Shown here: in pieces, positions 15,051 to 21,632 of the stretch | Position numbering within the stretch: position 1 is the first letter of the stretch | How the letters are laid out: the number at the start of each line of letters is the position of its first letter | DNA from: Anaerobacillus alkalidiazotrophicus | Lineage (GTDB): Bacteria; Bacillota; Bacilli; Bacillales_H; Anaerobacillaceae | Reading direction: 5' to 3' | NCBI RefSeq assembly: GCF_001866055.1 | Contig: NZ_MLQS01000004.1 | Location: 205 to 21,836 of the forward strand | DNA: 21,632 nucleotides | Notes under the pieces: generated by a model | Databases searched by the model: none | Told to the model about the DNA's origin: nothing | Seen by the model: the letters and a program-made list of their open reading frames with translations, nothing else | Translations under genes and position numbers: made by a program

Positions 15051-16049
15051 TTGGCTCAAAATCAAAATGTGTATGACATTACGATTATCGGCGGTGGACC
15101 TGTAGGTATTTTCACTGCTTTTTATGCTGGTATGAGACAAGCAAAGGTGAAAATTATTGAGGCCATGCCACAATTAGGGGGACAACTTTCTGCGTTATAT
15201 CCAGAAAAATACATATATGATATTGCTGGGTTTCCAAAAGTCCGTGCTCAACAGTTAGTCGACAGCTTAAAAGAACAAGCTGAGCAGTTTGATCCAACTG
15301 TAGTTTTAGAGCAAACCGTAGAAAAAGTTAACAAAAATGTTGAAAACTTTTTCGAATTAACGACAAATAAAGAAGTCCACTATTCAAAGACAATCATCAT
15401 TACTGGTGGTGTAGGTGCATTCCAACCGCGTCGAATTGACGTTGAAGGTGCACAGACCTATGAAGACACTAATCTTCACTATTTTGTTAACGATTTAAAT
15501 ATGTTCGCAGGTCAAAAAGTTTTAATTAACGGTGGCGGAGATTCTGCAGTTGATTGGGCACTAATGCTTGAAGAAATTGCTGAAAAAGTAACAATTGTAC
15601 ATCGTCGTAATGAATTTCGTGCTCACGAACATAGTGTTGAACTAATTAAAAAATCAAAAGTAGATATTCGCACACCTTATACAATTACTGGATTATCTGG
15701 TGATGATGATAAAATAGAAAAAGTAACGATTAGTGAAGTACGTGGCGACAAAACAGAAACAATAGACGTTGACGCTGTTATTGTTAACTTTGGTTTTATT
15801 TCAGCATTAGGACCAATAAAGGATTGGGGTCTTGAAATTGAGAAAAACTGCATCGTTGTTAATTCTAAAATGGAAACAAACATTCCAGGAATTTATGCTG
15901 CAGGAGATATCGTTACGTATGATGGTAAAATGAAATTAATTGCTGCTGGCTTTGGAGAAGCGCCAACAGCCGTTAATAGCGCTAAAAACTTTATTGATCC
16001 TCATACGGCAAAAGCTCATGCGCACAGTACTAGTTTATTTGCTAAATAA
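15051..16049 (+). CDS. yumC: Ferredoxin/flavodoxin--NADP+ reductase (thioredoxin reductase-like type), YumC
   Basis: 332 residues, the same length as B. subtilis YumC. It exchanges electrons between NADPH and ferredoxin or flavodoxin. Seen: FAD GGGPVG (14-19); [18 protein letters not shown] (40-57), typical of this FNR class; NADPH-site GGGDSA (161-166) with HRR (184-186) contacting the 2'-phosphate; AAGD (283-286) for FAD. The CxxC redox pair of true thioredoxin reductases is absent, as expected. The start is TTG at 15051, 6-7 nt after GGGGGTG; a longer reading from 15036 would start inside that binding site. The C-terminal HSTSLF is the conserved tail. It is divergent from yumB and followed by its own terminator. 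Confidence 0.95.
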   Translation: MAQNQNVYDITIIGGGPVGIFTAFYAGMRQAKVKIIEAMPQLGGQLSALYPEKYIYDIAGFPKVRAQQLVDSLKEQAEQFDPTVVLEQTVEKVNKNVENFFELTTNKEVHYSKTIIITGGVGAFQPRRIDVEGAQTYEDTNLHYFVNDLNMFAGQKVLINGGGDSAVDWALMLEEIAEKVTIVHRRNEFRAHEHSVELIKKSKVDIRTPYTITGLSGDDDKIEKVTISEVRGDKTETIDVDAVIVNFGFISALGPIKDWGLEIEKNCIVVNSKMETNIPGIYAAGDIVTYDGKMKLIAAGFGEAPTAVNSAKNFIDPHTAKAHAHSTSLFAK

Positions 16050-16070
16050 ATATAGTTCAATTTTATAATT

Positions 16071-16103
16071 AAAAAAGGCTAAGTCAATGCTTAGCCTTTT
16101 TTT
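16071..16103 (+). terminator. Terminator of yumC
   Basis: AAAAAAGGCTAAG and CTTAGCCTTTTTT form a 13-bp stem with a 5-6 nt loop and T-run, 20 nt after the yumC stop. Confidence 0.92.
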
Positions 16104-16220
16104 ATCGAAAATTATTCACATTTTTTGAAAAAATTTGTCAGATAGGCTCACATTACAAATGACAACACGTTTAATTTCTGTTATTATTTAAAGAATTTTG
16201 CAGAAAGTTTGTGTTTCACA

Positions 16221-16419
16221 AGAAAAGAGCAAGCGCCTTGGTCAAGAGCAGCTGCTCTTGTGCCATTCCGTTTGCTCAAGAGCAAACGGAATGAAGCTAA
16301 TCAACGAAGGATTTCAAGAGGTACTTGAAATCAGTTGCTTGACTGAAGTGACCGAGCTCGTAGGCTGCTTGCGCTAGACAGTTTCCAAGTAAGGAATTTT
16401 TATGCTTTCTTACCTTATT
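16221..16419 (+). repeat. Dispersed multi-hairpin repeat R, copy 3
   Basis: About 200 bp with the R start (AGCAAGCGCCTTGGTCAAG) and R end (GACCGAGCTCGTAGGC, then GCGCTAGACAGTTTCC). Inside are a perfect 18-bp palindrome (CAAGAGCAGCTGCTCTTG, 16243-16260) and a 13-bp hairpin with 2-nt loop (ATTCCGTTTGCTC / GAGCAAACGGAAT, 16265-16292). Its tail TAAGGAATTTT...CCTTATTA is shared with copy 1, and like copy 1 it runs into the A-tract of a leftward gene's terminator, here yutM. Confidence 0.85.
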
Positions 16420-16449
16420 AAAAACGAGGTAGCTCATTAGCTACCTCGT
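16420..16449 (-). terminator. Terminator of yutM
   Basis: Minus strand: ACGAGGTAGCT pairs with AGCTACCTCGT around a 4-nt loop, then TTTTT. It is 11 nt past the yutM stop codon. Confidence 0.92.
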
Positions 16450-16460
16450 ATCTATACTTT

Positions 16461-16820
16461 TTAGCATTCTTCAGGAGTACCTTCATTATCTTTTGTTTTG
16501 AAAGATGAGCCACAACCGCATGTAGCAATTGCGTTAGGATTATCAATAGTGAAGCCGCCACCCATCATATTTTGCTTAAAATCAATATTGACCCCTTCTA
16601 ACATTGGAGCACTTTCACGATCAACAATGACATCTATTCCATGGTAGTGTAGCTTCATATCTTCTTCCTCTATATTGGTATCAAACCCCATTCCATATGA
16701 TAGACCACTACAGCCTCCACCTTTTACCCCAACACGAAGATACAACTTTTGCCCTTCTTCTTGTTGTTCAACAAGCATCTCTTGTATTTTTTTTGCAGCT
16801 ACTTCAGAAATATTTAACAT
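16461..16820 (-). CDS. yutM: Iron-sulfur cluster assembly protein, HesB/IscA (A-type carrier) family, YutM
   Basis: 119 residues, standard for A-type carriers that hold and hand over Fe-S clusters. The three ligand cysteines are present: C37 in GGGCSGLSY, and C101 and C103 in TCGCGSSF. The MMGGGFTIDNPNA stretch is the conserved loop before them. ATG with a strong AGGAGG 6-7 nt upstream. It is transcribed alone from an extended -10 promoter (TGGTATAAT) about 65 nt upstream and ended by its own terminator. Its neighbours in this region (YuzB, YuzD, NifU-like YutI) are also Cys-bearing, consistent with Fe-S biogenesis. Confidence 0.95.
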   Translation of the reverse strand: MLNISEVAAKKIQEMLVEQQEEGQKLYLRVGVKGGGCSGLSYGMGFDTNIEEEDMKLHYHGIDVIVDRESAPMLEGVNIDFKQNMMGGGFTIDNPNAIATCGCGSSFKTKDNEGTPEEC

Positions 16821-16884
16821 ACTTAACCTCCTAACGAAAATAGTGACAATTCTTTTGTGTATCTACCCAGAACATTTTACTTAT

Positions 16885-16893
16885 ATTATACCA
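16885..16893 (-). promoter_or_regulatory. yutM extended -10 promoter
   Basis: The minus strand reads TGGTATAAT, an extended -10 (TGN plus perfect TATAAT), about 65 nt before the yutM ATG. The -35 is weak. Between it and the mqnE promoter (16894-17127) I see only AT-rich DNA and a loose GAGTTA/TAACTC dyad around 17011-17051. Confidence 0.55.
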
Positions 16894-17127
16894 GTCGTTG
16901 TTCATCAAATTAGGTTTATCGGAACTTTGAGTAGTCATCGTAAAGTAATTTTATCTAATTTACAAGGATTTTACAAATAATTAGGATTATATTTTAGGAA
17001 AGAATAATTCTGAGTTAATCCACGAAACTTTATTATACCAGAATAACTCTTTTGTTTGGTCATTATTGAATTAACAATTTTCTCTGACTATAAGAAAGTA
17101 AAAGTGAACATTTTGTAGCAATAATAT

Positions 17128-17157
17128 TTTACACTTGAAATGTGACAATGATATTAT
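17128..17157 (+). promoter_or_regulatory. mqnE promoter
   Basis: -35 TTTACA (17128-17133), 18-nt spacer, -10 TATTAT (17152-17157), about 87 nt before the mqnE start. No operator is obvious. Confidence 0.5.
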
Positions 17158-17244
17158 AGACTAGTAGTTTTTTGTATATCATTATCAACTCAACATATAG
17201 TTAGTCAATGAAAAAGCTCTATAAATCCAGAACGGAGGAAAACG

Positions 17245-18339
17245 ATGACTACATTATTATTAGATAAAAAAATGCAAGAAATTTGGGAGAAAGTACTGGT
17301 TGGTGAGCGACTTTCTATCGAAGACGGGTTACATTTATTTGAAACTCAAGACCTATTAACTGTAGCTCAATTGGCCAATCACGTAAATGAAAAGAAAAAT
17401 GGAAACAAGGTTTATTTTATTGAGAACATGTACATTAACCCTACTAACGTTTGTGAGGCTACATGTAGTTTTTGTCACTTCAAGCGTAAAGAGGATGAAG
17501 AGGGCGCTTATACAATGAGTATGGACGAGCTACTTCATTATGTCGAACATCGTTGGAACGATAATATTCGTGAATTCCATATCGTAGGTGGACATAATGA
17601 TCAAGTCCCTTTTGATTATTATCTAAATACAATCCGTACGTTAAAGAAACATTACCCTACATGTACTATTAAAGCTTATACCGGTGCTGAAATTGAATTT
17701 TTCTCTCGCATTTCAGGTTTATCGATGGAGGATGTGCTAAAAGAACTAATAAAGGCTGGACTTGATACACTACCTGGTGGTGGAGCAGAAATATTAACTG
17801 AGCGCTATCGTTTGAAAATGAGTCCCGATAAGGCATCTACAGACCAATGGTTGTATGCCCACGAACTAGCTCATGGGCTTGGTTTAAAAACTCATGCTAC
17901 TATGCTATATGGCTCTATTGAATCGACAGAAGAACGTTTAATTCATATGGATCGCTTACGTCAACTTCAGGATAAAACAAACGGTTTTATGGTATTTATC
18001 CCATTGGCAGTTCAACCTAAAAGTGTTAATGCGAGTATTAAGCGCCGTACTTCTGCCTATGATGACATGCGTACATTAGCCATCAGTCGATTAATGCTTG
18101 ATAATTTTGATCATATTAAAGCTTACTGGATTAATATCGGTGTTCAGTTAACACAAATGGCGTTGACGTTTGGTTCTAGCGATATCCACGGCACGCTAAT
18201 TGAAGAACGTATTTCCCATTCGGCTGGTGCAACTACTTCACAAGGAATAACTAGGGACGAGCTAATCCACCTAATTAAGGGTGCTAATAAGAAACCAATC
18301 GAACGCGATACGTTTTATAATATCATTAAAGAATATTAG
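17245..18339 (+). CDS. mqnE: Aminofutalosine synthase MqnE (radical SAM, menaquinone biosynthesis)
   Basis: 364 residues. Radical SAM enzyme that adds the radical of the enolpyruvyl benzoate ether to form 6-amino-6-deoxyfutalosine, the second step of the futalosine route to menaquinone. The [4Fe-4S] cysteines are C70, C74 and C77 in NVCEATCSFCHF, the CX3CX2C pattern of the MqnE/MqnC/CofH group. Other family marks are FHIVGGHNDQVPFDYY, GGGAEIL, LGLKTHATMLYGSIE and FIPLAVQPKS. The TMLYG and FIPLA.QP segments and the length favour MqnE over MqnC. ATG with GGAGG 7-8 nt upstream. It stands alone with its own promoter and terminator. Most Bacillus use the Men route, so its presence is notable; mqnA, mqnB and mqnC are not in the window. 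Confidence 0.93.
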   Translation: MTTLLLDKKMQEIWEKVLVGERLSIEDGLHLFETQDLLTVAQLANHVNEKKNGNKVYFIENMYINPTNVCEATCSFCHFKRKEDEEGAYTMSMDELLHYVEHRWNDNIREFHIVGGHNDQVPFDYYLNTIRTLKKHYPTCTIKAYTGAEIEFFSRISGLSMEDVLKELIKAGLDTLPGGGAEILTERYRLKMSPDKASTDQWLYAHELAHGLGLKTHATMLYGSIESTEERLIHMDRLRQLQDKTNGFMVFIPLAVQPKSVNASIKRRTSAYDDMRTLAISRLMLDNFDHIKAYWINIGVQLTQMALTFGSSDIHGTLIEERISHSAGATTSQGITRDELIHLIKGANKKPIERDTFYNIIKEY

Positions 18340-18352
18340 AAAATACTGTAAT

Positions 18353-18381
18353 AAAAAAGGCCAAACTATTGGCCTTTTTTA
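18353..18381 (+). terminator. Terminator of mqnE
   Basis: AAAAAAGGCCAA and TTGGCCTTTTTT form a 12-bp stem with a 5-nt loop, 14 nt past the mqnE stop. Being symmetric it may also serve the convergent dapF. Confidence 0.92.
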
Positions 18382-18416
18382 TTTATGTTTGACTGTTCGC
18401 TTGTATATCTCTAACC

Positions 18417-19268
18417 TTATACTCCTATGTATTCACCGACACAAATGGTAGTAGCAGGACCAGTCATGAATACATTGCCTGCTTCTGCCCAGTTAATCGT
18501 TAAATCTCCACCCAATAGGTGAACCGTAACCTCTCTTCCTTTAGATGAGTGGTTATTTAAAACAGATGCCACAACCGCTGCACAAGCTCCTGTCCCACAA
18601 GCTTGTGTTATCCCAGTTCCCCTCTCCCAAACCCGGAAATGAAGCTCTGTTTCTGATACTACTTCTACAAATTCTACATTTACCCACTCTGGAAATTTCT
18701 CATGCTTTTCAATCTTTGGTCCCACAGTTTCTACAGGTGATTGATCAATATCATCTACAAAAATAATGGCATGAGGATTCCCCATAGATACACCTGTAAT
18801 CGTCAGTGCTTCTTGCTCTAACTGAAATGGTTCGTTTACCACCATTGTTTCTCCCTCTCCAAGCATAGGTAAATCTTTTCTTTGAAGACGAGGTTGTCCC
18901 ATATCAACCGTCACTAAGTCTACTAAGCCAGCTTCATTAAGGTGAACCTCTGCTTGCACTAGTCCCCCAAGTGTTTCGATTTTAAAAACTTTGTTATCGA
19001 CAAGCTTATTTTCATAAGCATATTTCGCTACACATCGTAAACCATTGCCACAGTTTTTTGCTTCAGATCCATCATTGTTGAACACTCTCATTTTTACAGG
19101 GGCTACTTCTGATGGACAAATTAAAATCATTCCATCAGCCCCAATACCTATGTTTACGTTAGCAACCTCAATAGCAAGACTTTTCAATCGTTCTTCTTCT
19201 ATTTTTTCTTCAAACATATTTACGTAAATATAACAATTTCCTAATCCGTGCATTTTTGTAAATTTCAA
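18417..19268 (-). CDS. dapF: Diaminopimelate epimerase DapF
   Basis: 283 residues, normal length. It interconverts LL- and meso-diaminopimelate for lysine and peptidoglycan synthesis in the cytoplasm. The two catalytic cysteines are C73 in NCGNGLRC and C224 in [15 protein letters not shown] (6-11), the family start motif, [10 protein letters not shown] (61-70), GNPHA and ERGTG (216-220) are all present. The start is TTG with GAGGG 6-7 nt upstream. It is 18 nt downstream of the small Cys-rich gene at 19287-19520 and probably cotranscribed with it. In B. subtilis dapF lies in the same yut neighbourhood. Confidence 0.97.
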   Translation of the reverse strand: MKFTKMHGLGNCYIYVNMFEEKIEEERLKSLAIEVANVNIGIGADGMILICPSEVAPVKMRVFNNDGSEAKNCGNGLRCVAKYAYENKLVDNKVFKIETLGGLVQAEVHLNEAGLVDLVTVDMGQPRLQRKDLPMLGEGETMVVNEPFQLEQEALTITGVSMGNPHAIIFVDDIDQSPVETVGPKIEKHEKFPEWVNVEFVEVVSETELHFRVWERGTGITQACGTGACAAVVASVLNNHSSKGREVTVHLLGGDLTINWAEAGNVFMTGPATTICVGEYIGV

Positions 19269-19286
19269 CTTAATCCCTCATTTACA

Positions 19287-19520
19287 TTATTTTCTTAATT
19301 TGTCAGTTGTCCAAAAGTAATCTTCATCAGCTTCCAAAATAGTCATCTTCTCATGGCAACAAGGCATGATCAAATGAACCTTTATCGATTCTTTAGCTCG
19401 ATCTAAATCACTTGATTTCATATTCAATAACACATTTTCCGAGAGACAATATGGGCAGTTATGTAGATAAAAATCTTTTCCAGACCGTTCATATGGCCAT
19501 GTATTTTCAAATGGGATCAC
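19287..19520 (-). CDS. Conserved small hypothetical protein with Cys pairs
   Basis: 77 residues. It contains NCPYC (21-25) and PCCHEK (53-58), so two CxxC-like/CC clusters that could bind zinc or a redox metal as a small ribbon; this is inference from spacing only. It is otherwise rich in charged residues, with ILEADEDYFWTTD near the C-terminus, and has no membrane segment. The start is GTG, 6 nt after AAAGGGGGG, an unusually strong binding site. It precedes dapF by 18 nt, so it is probably the first gene of a two-gene transcript. I do not recognise a named family. Confidence 0.75.
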   Translation of the reverse strand: MIPFENTWPYERSGKDFYLHNCPYCLSENVLLNMKSSDLDRAKESIKVHLIMPCCHEKMTILEADEDYFWTTDKLRK

Positions 19521-19580
19521 CGAATCCCCCCTTTTTTAATAAGTTTATAATATATTGTGTATAAAAAAAAGACGAATATT

Positions 19581-19659
19581 AGAAAAGCGCAAACAACTCG
19601 CTCAAAAGCCTCTGCGTATCCAAGCAGAGACCGAACTCGTAGGATTATACAAGACAGCT
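19581..19659 (+). repeat. Dispersed repeat R, degenerate copy
   Basis: It keeps the R start (AGAAAAGCGCAA), the ACCGAACTCGTAGG box near 19629-19643 and the AAGACAG end, with the middle reduced to about 40 bp. CTCTGCGTATCCAAGCAGAG forms a hairpin inside it (19610-19629). With element C at 19756 it explains most of the 19521-19999 gap. Confidence 0.6.
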
Positions 19660-19755
19660 TATTATTCTATCCGGTTTTACTTTACAAAAAAACCCACCTT
19701 TACGTTCAATTTAGGTAGGGGAATGATTCATCGATTATGACCTTTCTTTCAATAA

Positions 19756-19965
19756 AGCTGAACTTCAATCAGTGGGGGGTTCCTTCATCCCCCACTGATT
19801 GTTAGTTTAACTTATACCACGGGCATAAGAATAACTAATCATCAGCTTTCGCCGATGAAAGATATTCTATATTGGACCTTTAGGGGCAGTTATTCACCCA
19901 ACTAAACTTTTTGATTTTCTTACGTTTTGAGGTGGGGGTCTTACTGCCCCTAAAGAGTGGGATAA
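19756..19965 (+). mobile_element. Small IS200/IS605-like non-autonomous element, copy C (210 bp, longest)
   Basis: It begins AGCTGAACTTCAATCAGTGG after CAATAA and ends GAGTGGGATAA. The left hairpin has the same arms as copy B. The right outer stem is a perfect 13 bp (CTTTAGGGGCAGT with ACTGCCCCTAAAG). About 60 bp in the middle (19808-19870), including the hairpin TCATCAGCTTTCGCCGATGA, are missing from copies A and B. No ORF lies inside. It lies downstream of yuzB, whose stop is 35 nt to the right. Confidence 0.85.
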
Positions 19966-19999
19966 AATTCATTTGAATCATAGCAAGTATGTAACAAAA

Positions 20000-20236
20000 T
20001 TAGAAAACCAAGTTCTCATCAATAAAAGTATAGATTTTTTTGACAAGATCTTCGCTTGTTTCTGCTGTTATTACCTCACCGTTTACCAATGCAAATGGAC
20101 TAGCTGCACATTTTCCACAAAAGCTAAGGCAGCCGTATTCAATTACGTCTAAATCCGGATCTTTTTCTAATACTTCTAATGCTCTCTGAGTACCACTCGC
20201 TAAGTTTGTCGCGCAAAATTCAATAATTGGCCTCAT
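20000..20236 (-). CDS. yuzB: YuzB family protein (DUF1450)
   Basis: 78 residues, the usual length. The four cysteines C8 (EFCATN), C36, C40 and C43 (GCLSFCGKC) are conserved in the family and resemble a thioredoxin-like ferredoxin-type metal or cluster site; the function is not established. The FALVNGEVI segment is also typical. ATG with AGAGGTG upstream. It has its own promoter at 20263-20291. In B. subtilis yutJ follows between yuzB and yuzD; here that position has no gene. Confidence 0.9.
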   Translation of the reverse strand: MRPIIEFCATNLASGTQRALEVLEKDPDLDVIEYGCLSFCGKCAASPFALVNGEVITAETSEDLVKKIYTFIDENLVF

Positions 20237-20262
20237 TTTCTGTCACCTCTTATTTCATCAAT

Positions 20263-20291
20263 ATCGTATATTCACCAAAAATCCTTGTCAA
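20263..20291 (-). promoter_or_regulatory. yuzB promoter
   Basis: Minus strand: perfect -35 TTGACA (20286-20291), 17-nt spacer and -10 TACGAT (20263-20268), about 27 nt before the yuzB ATG. TCACC and GGTGA half-sites flank the spacer and -35 (about 20272 and 20296), a possible operator of unknown protein. Confidence 0.75.
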
Positions 20292-20520
20292 ATTCGGTGA
20301 GTAGAAACTATTTATGAAAATCTTAATTGTTATTTCAGGATAAATTTTATTATAATATTGCAAAAACATTTTGAATACTCTGGACATGCATGCATTGAAT
20401 GCATTTTTTTCCTATCAAGTCTTTTAGTTCGGCAATTGTTTGCGGTTCCTCATTTATATGCGTACTAACTGCTTACGCTAGAGACCTTTTCAAACTTCAA
20501 AATTTTATCTTCCTCATCTT

Positions 20521-20844
20521 TTAAAAAAGATAGTTTTTTTGATTTTCCTCTATTTTTCTATAAATATCTGTAAGTTTCGGGCTTCCTTCTGCTACTATTT
20601 CATCATTAATACAAACAACTGGGTAAAACAATTCCTCTTCAAGGATAAACTCTGCCATCTTTTTTTCAGTTTCAGTTTGTGTTGTGTAAAGATCAACATA
20701 TCTATATTGAAAACTATTATTTGGATATTTTCTATTAATGGCTGCTTCTAACCACTCAAACGTTTCTTTGGCAGAAGGTAAATTAAAACAACTCGCACAT
20801 TTTTTTTCTGATCCATATACTGATATGTTTATCGTCTTTTCCAT
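20521..20844 (-). CDS. yuzD: YuzD family protein (DUF1462), thioredoxin-like
   Basis: 107 residues. VYGSEKKCASCFNLPSAKET (9-28) with C16 and C19 as CXXC near the start of the first helix gives a thioredoxin-like layout; the YPVVCINDEIVAEG segment (74-87) fits the cis-Pro strand and the glutaredoxin-type FPVVVINGE pattern. The family is annotated as disulfide- or Fe-S-associated without proven activity. ATG is preceded by AGGAGGAG, an excellent site. It is divergent from yutI, the order known from B. subtilis, with a small mobile element between them. Confidence 0.9.
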   Translation of the reverse strand: MEKTINISVYGSEKKCASCFNLPSAKETFEWLEAAINRKYPNNSFQYRYVDLYTTQTETEKKMAEFILEEELFYPVVCINDEIVAEGSPKLTDIYRKIEENQKNYLF

Positions 20845-20928
20845 TCTACTCCTCCTCGTAAAGCATCTCCTTTTTTATGGTATCATATAACTTCTATGAA
20901 CACATGAGAAATGATTTTTAGCTTTTTT

Positions 20929-20994
20929 CGACAGAAGACTCCCACCTCAAAAAGTTTAGGGGGATGATAGCCCCTTACTAATTGAAGTTCAGCT
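20929..20994 (-). mobile_element. Small IS200/IS605-like non-autonomous element, copy D (short, minus strand)
   Basis: The minus strand begins AGCTGAACTTCAATTAG after AATAATAA, then the shared CCCCCTAAACTTTTTGAGGTGG hairpin region in reduced form, then GAGTCTTCTGTCGAA. The right end differs from the GGGATAA end of the other copies, so its outer limit is approximate. GTCTTCTGTCGAA is a common right-end sequence of Bacillus IS200/IS605 elements. It lies in the yuzD-yutI intergenic region, upstream of the yutI promoter. Confidence 0.7.
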
Positions 20995-21102
20995 TTATTA
21001 TTCTCTAAAAAATTCACATTTACAAATTCTTAATCAGATTCATGGATTTTTTCGATATTGGATATTATAATTGAAGAAGAACTTTTGAAAGGAGTGATTT
21101 TA

Positions 21103-21333
21103 ATGGCTGAAATAAAAGAACAAGTACAAGAAGTTTTAAATAAACTACGTCCATTCTTACAACGTGATGGTGGGGATGTTGAATTAGTTGATATCGAAGA
21201 CGGAATTGTAAAAGTTCGTCTTACCGGTGCGTGTGGAACTTGCCCAAGTTCTACGATTACTTTAAAGGCTGGTATTGAAAGAGCATTATTAGAAGAAGTA
21301 CCAGGCGTAAAGGAAATCGAACAAGTATTTTAA
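21103..21333 (+). CDS. yutI: NifU-like Fe-S scaffold/carrier protein, YutI
   Basis: 76 residues, a stand-alone NifU C-terminal (Nfu) domain that carries a [4Fe-4S] cluster between two subunits. The cluster motif is C44 and C47 in [23 protein letters not shown] (18-30) is the conserved first helix-strand. I use the ATG at 21103, preceded by GAAAGGAG with a 6-8 nt gap; a reading from 21058 would add 15 residues that overlap the binding site and lack support. A -10 TATAAT (21066-21071) with a weak -35 precedes it. A terminator follows directly, then an ISL3 element. Confidence 0.95.
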   Translation: MAEIKEQVQEVLNKLRPFLQRDGGDVELVDIEDGIVKVRLTGACGTCPSSTITLKAGIERALLEEVPGVKEIEQVF

Positions 21334-21335
21334 AT

Positions 21336-21382
21336 AAAATAAAAAACCAGGAACTACTACTGTAGACCTGGTTTTTTATTTT
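21336..21382 (+). terminator. Terminator of yutI
   Basis: AAAAAACCAGG and CCTGGTTTTTT form an 11-bp stem with a loop that itself pairs partly (ACTACT/AGTAG-like), followed by TATTTT. The ISL3 end starts at the next base or so. Confidence 0.9.
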
Positions 21383-21440
21383 GGTTCTACGTCAAATGTT
21401 GGGGTAGATAGATCTTAGGCTACCGCGCTACGCTTGGTGG

Positions 21441-21482
21441 CCTTATCATTTTTCGAGGGAATTCCCTCGAAAAATGATAAGG
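21441..21482. repeat. Perfect 42-bp palindrome inside the ISL3 element
   Basis: CCTTATCATTTTTCGAGGG, AATT, then the exact reverse complement, with no mismatch. It lies between the transposase stop codon (21501) and the IS end (21383). It could form a very stable RNA hairpin in either direction; no U-run follows, so it is not a classic terminator. Confidence 0.9.
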
Positions 21483-21500
21483 GTTTTATACTAAAGCCTA

Positions 21501-21632
21501 CTATCCGACATGAGACCCTATTCTTTTATACTGATGTGACAATAATATTTTCGCTCGGAACCGATCAAAATTTCTAAAGCCAAAAGCATTTCTTTTTAAG
21601 ACTTTTGTAGAATTATTTATCCCTTCCCCTTC
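21501..21632 (-). CDS. ISL3-family transposase, C-terminal fragment (cut by window edge)
   Basis: The minus strand is open from the window edge to a TAG at 21501, 43 residues, reading EGEGINNSTKVLKRNAFGFR then NFDRFRAKILLSHQYK. The EG.NN..KVLKR.AFGFRNFDRFR.KIL block is the conserved C-terminal motif of ISL3 (IS204/IS1001/IS1096/IS1165) DDE transposases, where the Glu before the NN is the third catalytic residue. The rest of the gene lies beyond the right edge, so it is not possible to say whether it is intact. Confidence 0.85.
   Translation of the reverse strand, partial: EGEGINNSTKVLKRNAFGFRNFDRFRAKILLSHQYKRIGSHVG

Larger units (their letters stand above)
21383..21632 (-). mobile_element. 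ISL3-family insertion sequence, one end (continues past window)
   Basis: The terminal sequence GGTTCTACGTCAAATGTTGG starts right after the yutI terminator and has the look of ISL3-family ends (GGYTCT..GTCAAA..). It is followed by a GGCTACC/GGTGGCC hairpin, a 42-bp perfect palindrome and the 3' end of an ISL3 transposase gene pointing toward this end. The 8-bp target duplication of this family cannot be checked because the other end is outside the window. Confidence 0.8.

Noticed and set aside
16990..17060. Riboswitch or T-box in the mqnE leader
   Set aside because: Only a loose GAGTTA/TAACTC dyad is present; no T-box sequence, terminator alternative or known aptamer core is visible.
19555..19740. 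61-codon plus-strand ORF
   Set aside because: It runs through the degenerate R repeat and lacks a ribosome binding site.
21058..21102. N-terminal extension of yutI
   Set aside because: It overlaps the -10 TATAAT and the GAAAGGAG ribosome site; Nfu-type proteins of this class start near MAEIKEQVQ.

Overview
The window looks like chromosomal DNA of a low-GC Firmicute of the family Bacillaceae (Bacillus in the broad sense). It carries the 5' part of a Bacillus-type 16S rRNA gene, strong AGGAGG-like ribosome binding sites, frequent TTG/GTG starts, and a gene order that follows the Bacillus subtilis yui-yum-yut region: yuiG(bioY), yuiF, yuiE(pepA), yuiD, yuiC, yumB, yumC, yutM, dapF, yuzB, yuzD, yutI. 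Genus and species cannot be fixed from the window alone.

Layout: positions 1-473 are the start of a 16S gene read leftward, with its leader boxA and a consensus promoter near 600-629. A decayed IS200/IS605 tnpB lies at 899-1301. bioY follows with a BirA-type operator, then a convergent hypothetical membrane-anchored protein and the YuiF transporter. A three-gene TRAP transporter operon (dctQ-dctM-dctP, leftward) sits between yuiF and pepA, where B. subtilis has nothing comparable. pepA, yuiD, yuiC and a Nudix hydrolase follow. The type II NADH dehydrogenase-like yumB and the ferredoxin/flavodoxin-NADP reductase yumC diverge from a 600-bp region holding two Rex-like operators. Then come yutM (A-type Fe-S carrier), mqnE (futalosine-pathway menaquinone enzyme), dapF with a small Cys-rich companion, yuzB, yuzD and yutI (NifU-like Fe-S scaffold). 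The right edge enters an ISL3-family insertion sequence.

Functional theme: NADH oxidation, quinone synthesis, NADP/ferredoxin redox and Fe-S assembly cluster in the right half. Transport (biotin, a YuiF substrate, a TRAP carboxylate) and peptide turnover occupy the left half.

The accessory interest is in the intergenic DNA. Two families of dispersed structured repeats are present. One is a set of four small non-autonomous elements with IS200/IS605-like ends, each placed directly 3' of ATAA; one copy has a paralogous empty site in the same window. The other is a multi-hairpin repeat (R) found as two or three large and two degenerate copies, three of which abut the A-tract of a terminator serving a leftward gene. 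Further items are a tnpB relic, an IS-end-like four-hairpin block, a nested palindrome before yuiD, and a perfect 42-bp palindrome inside the ISL3 element. I did not find a clear new defence or metabolic system; the repeat families and the Rex-controlled intergenic region are the best leads.
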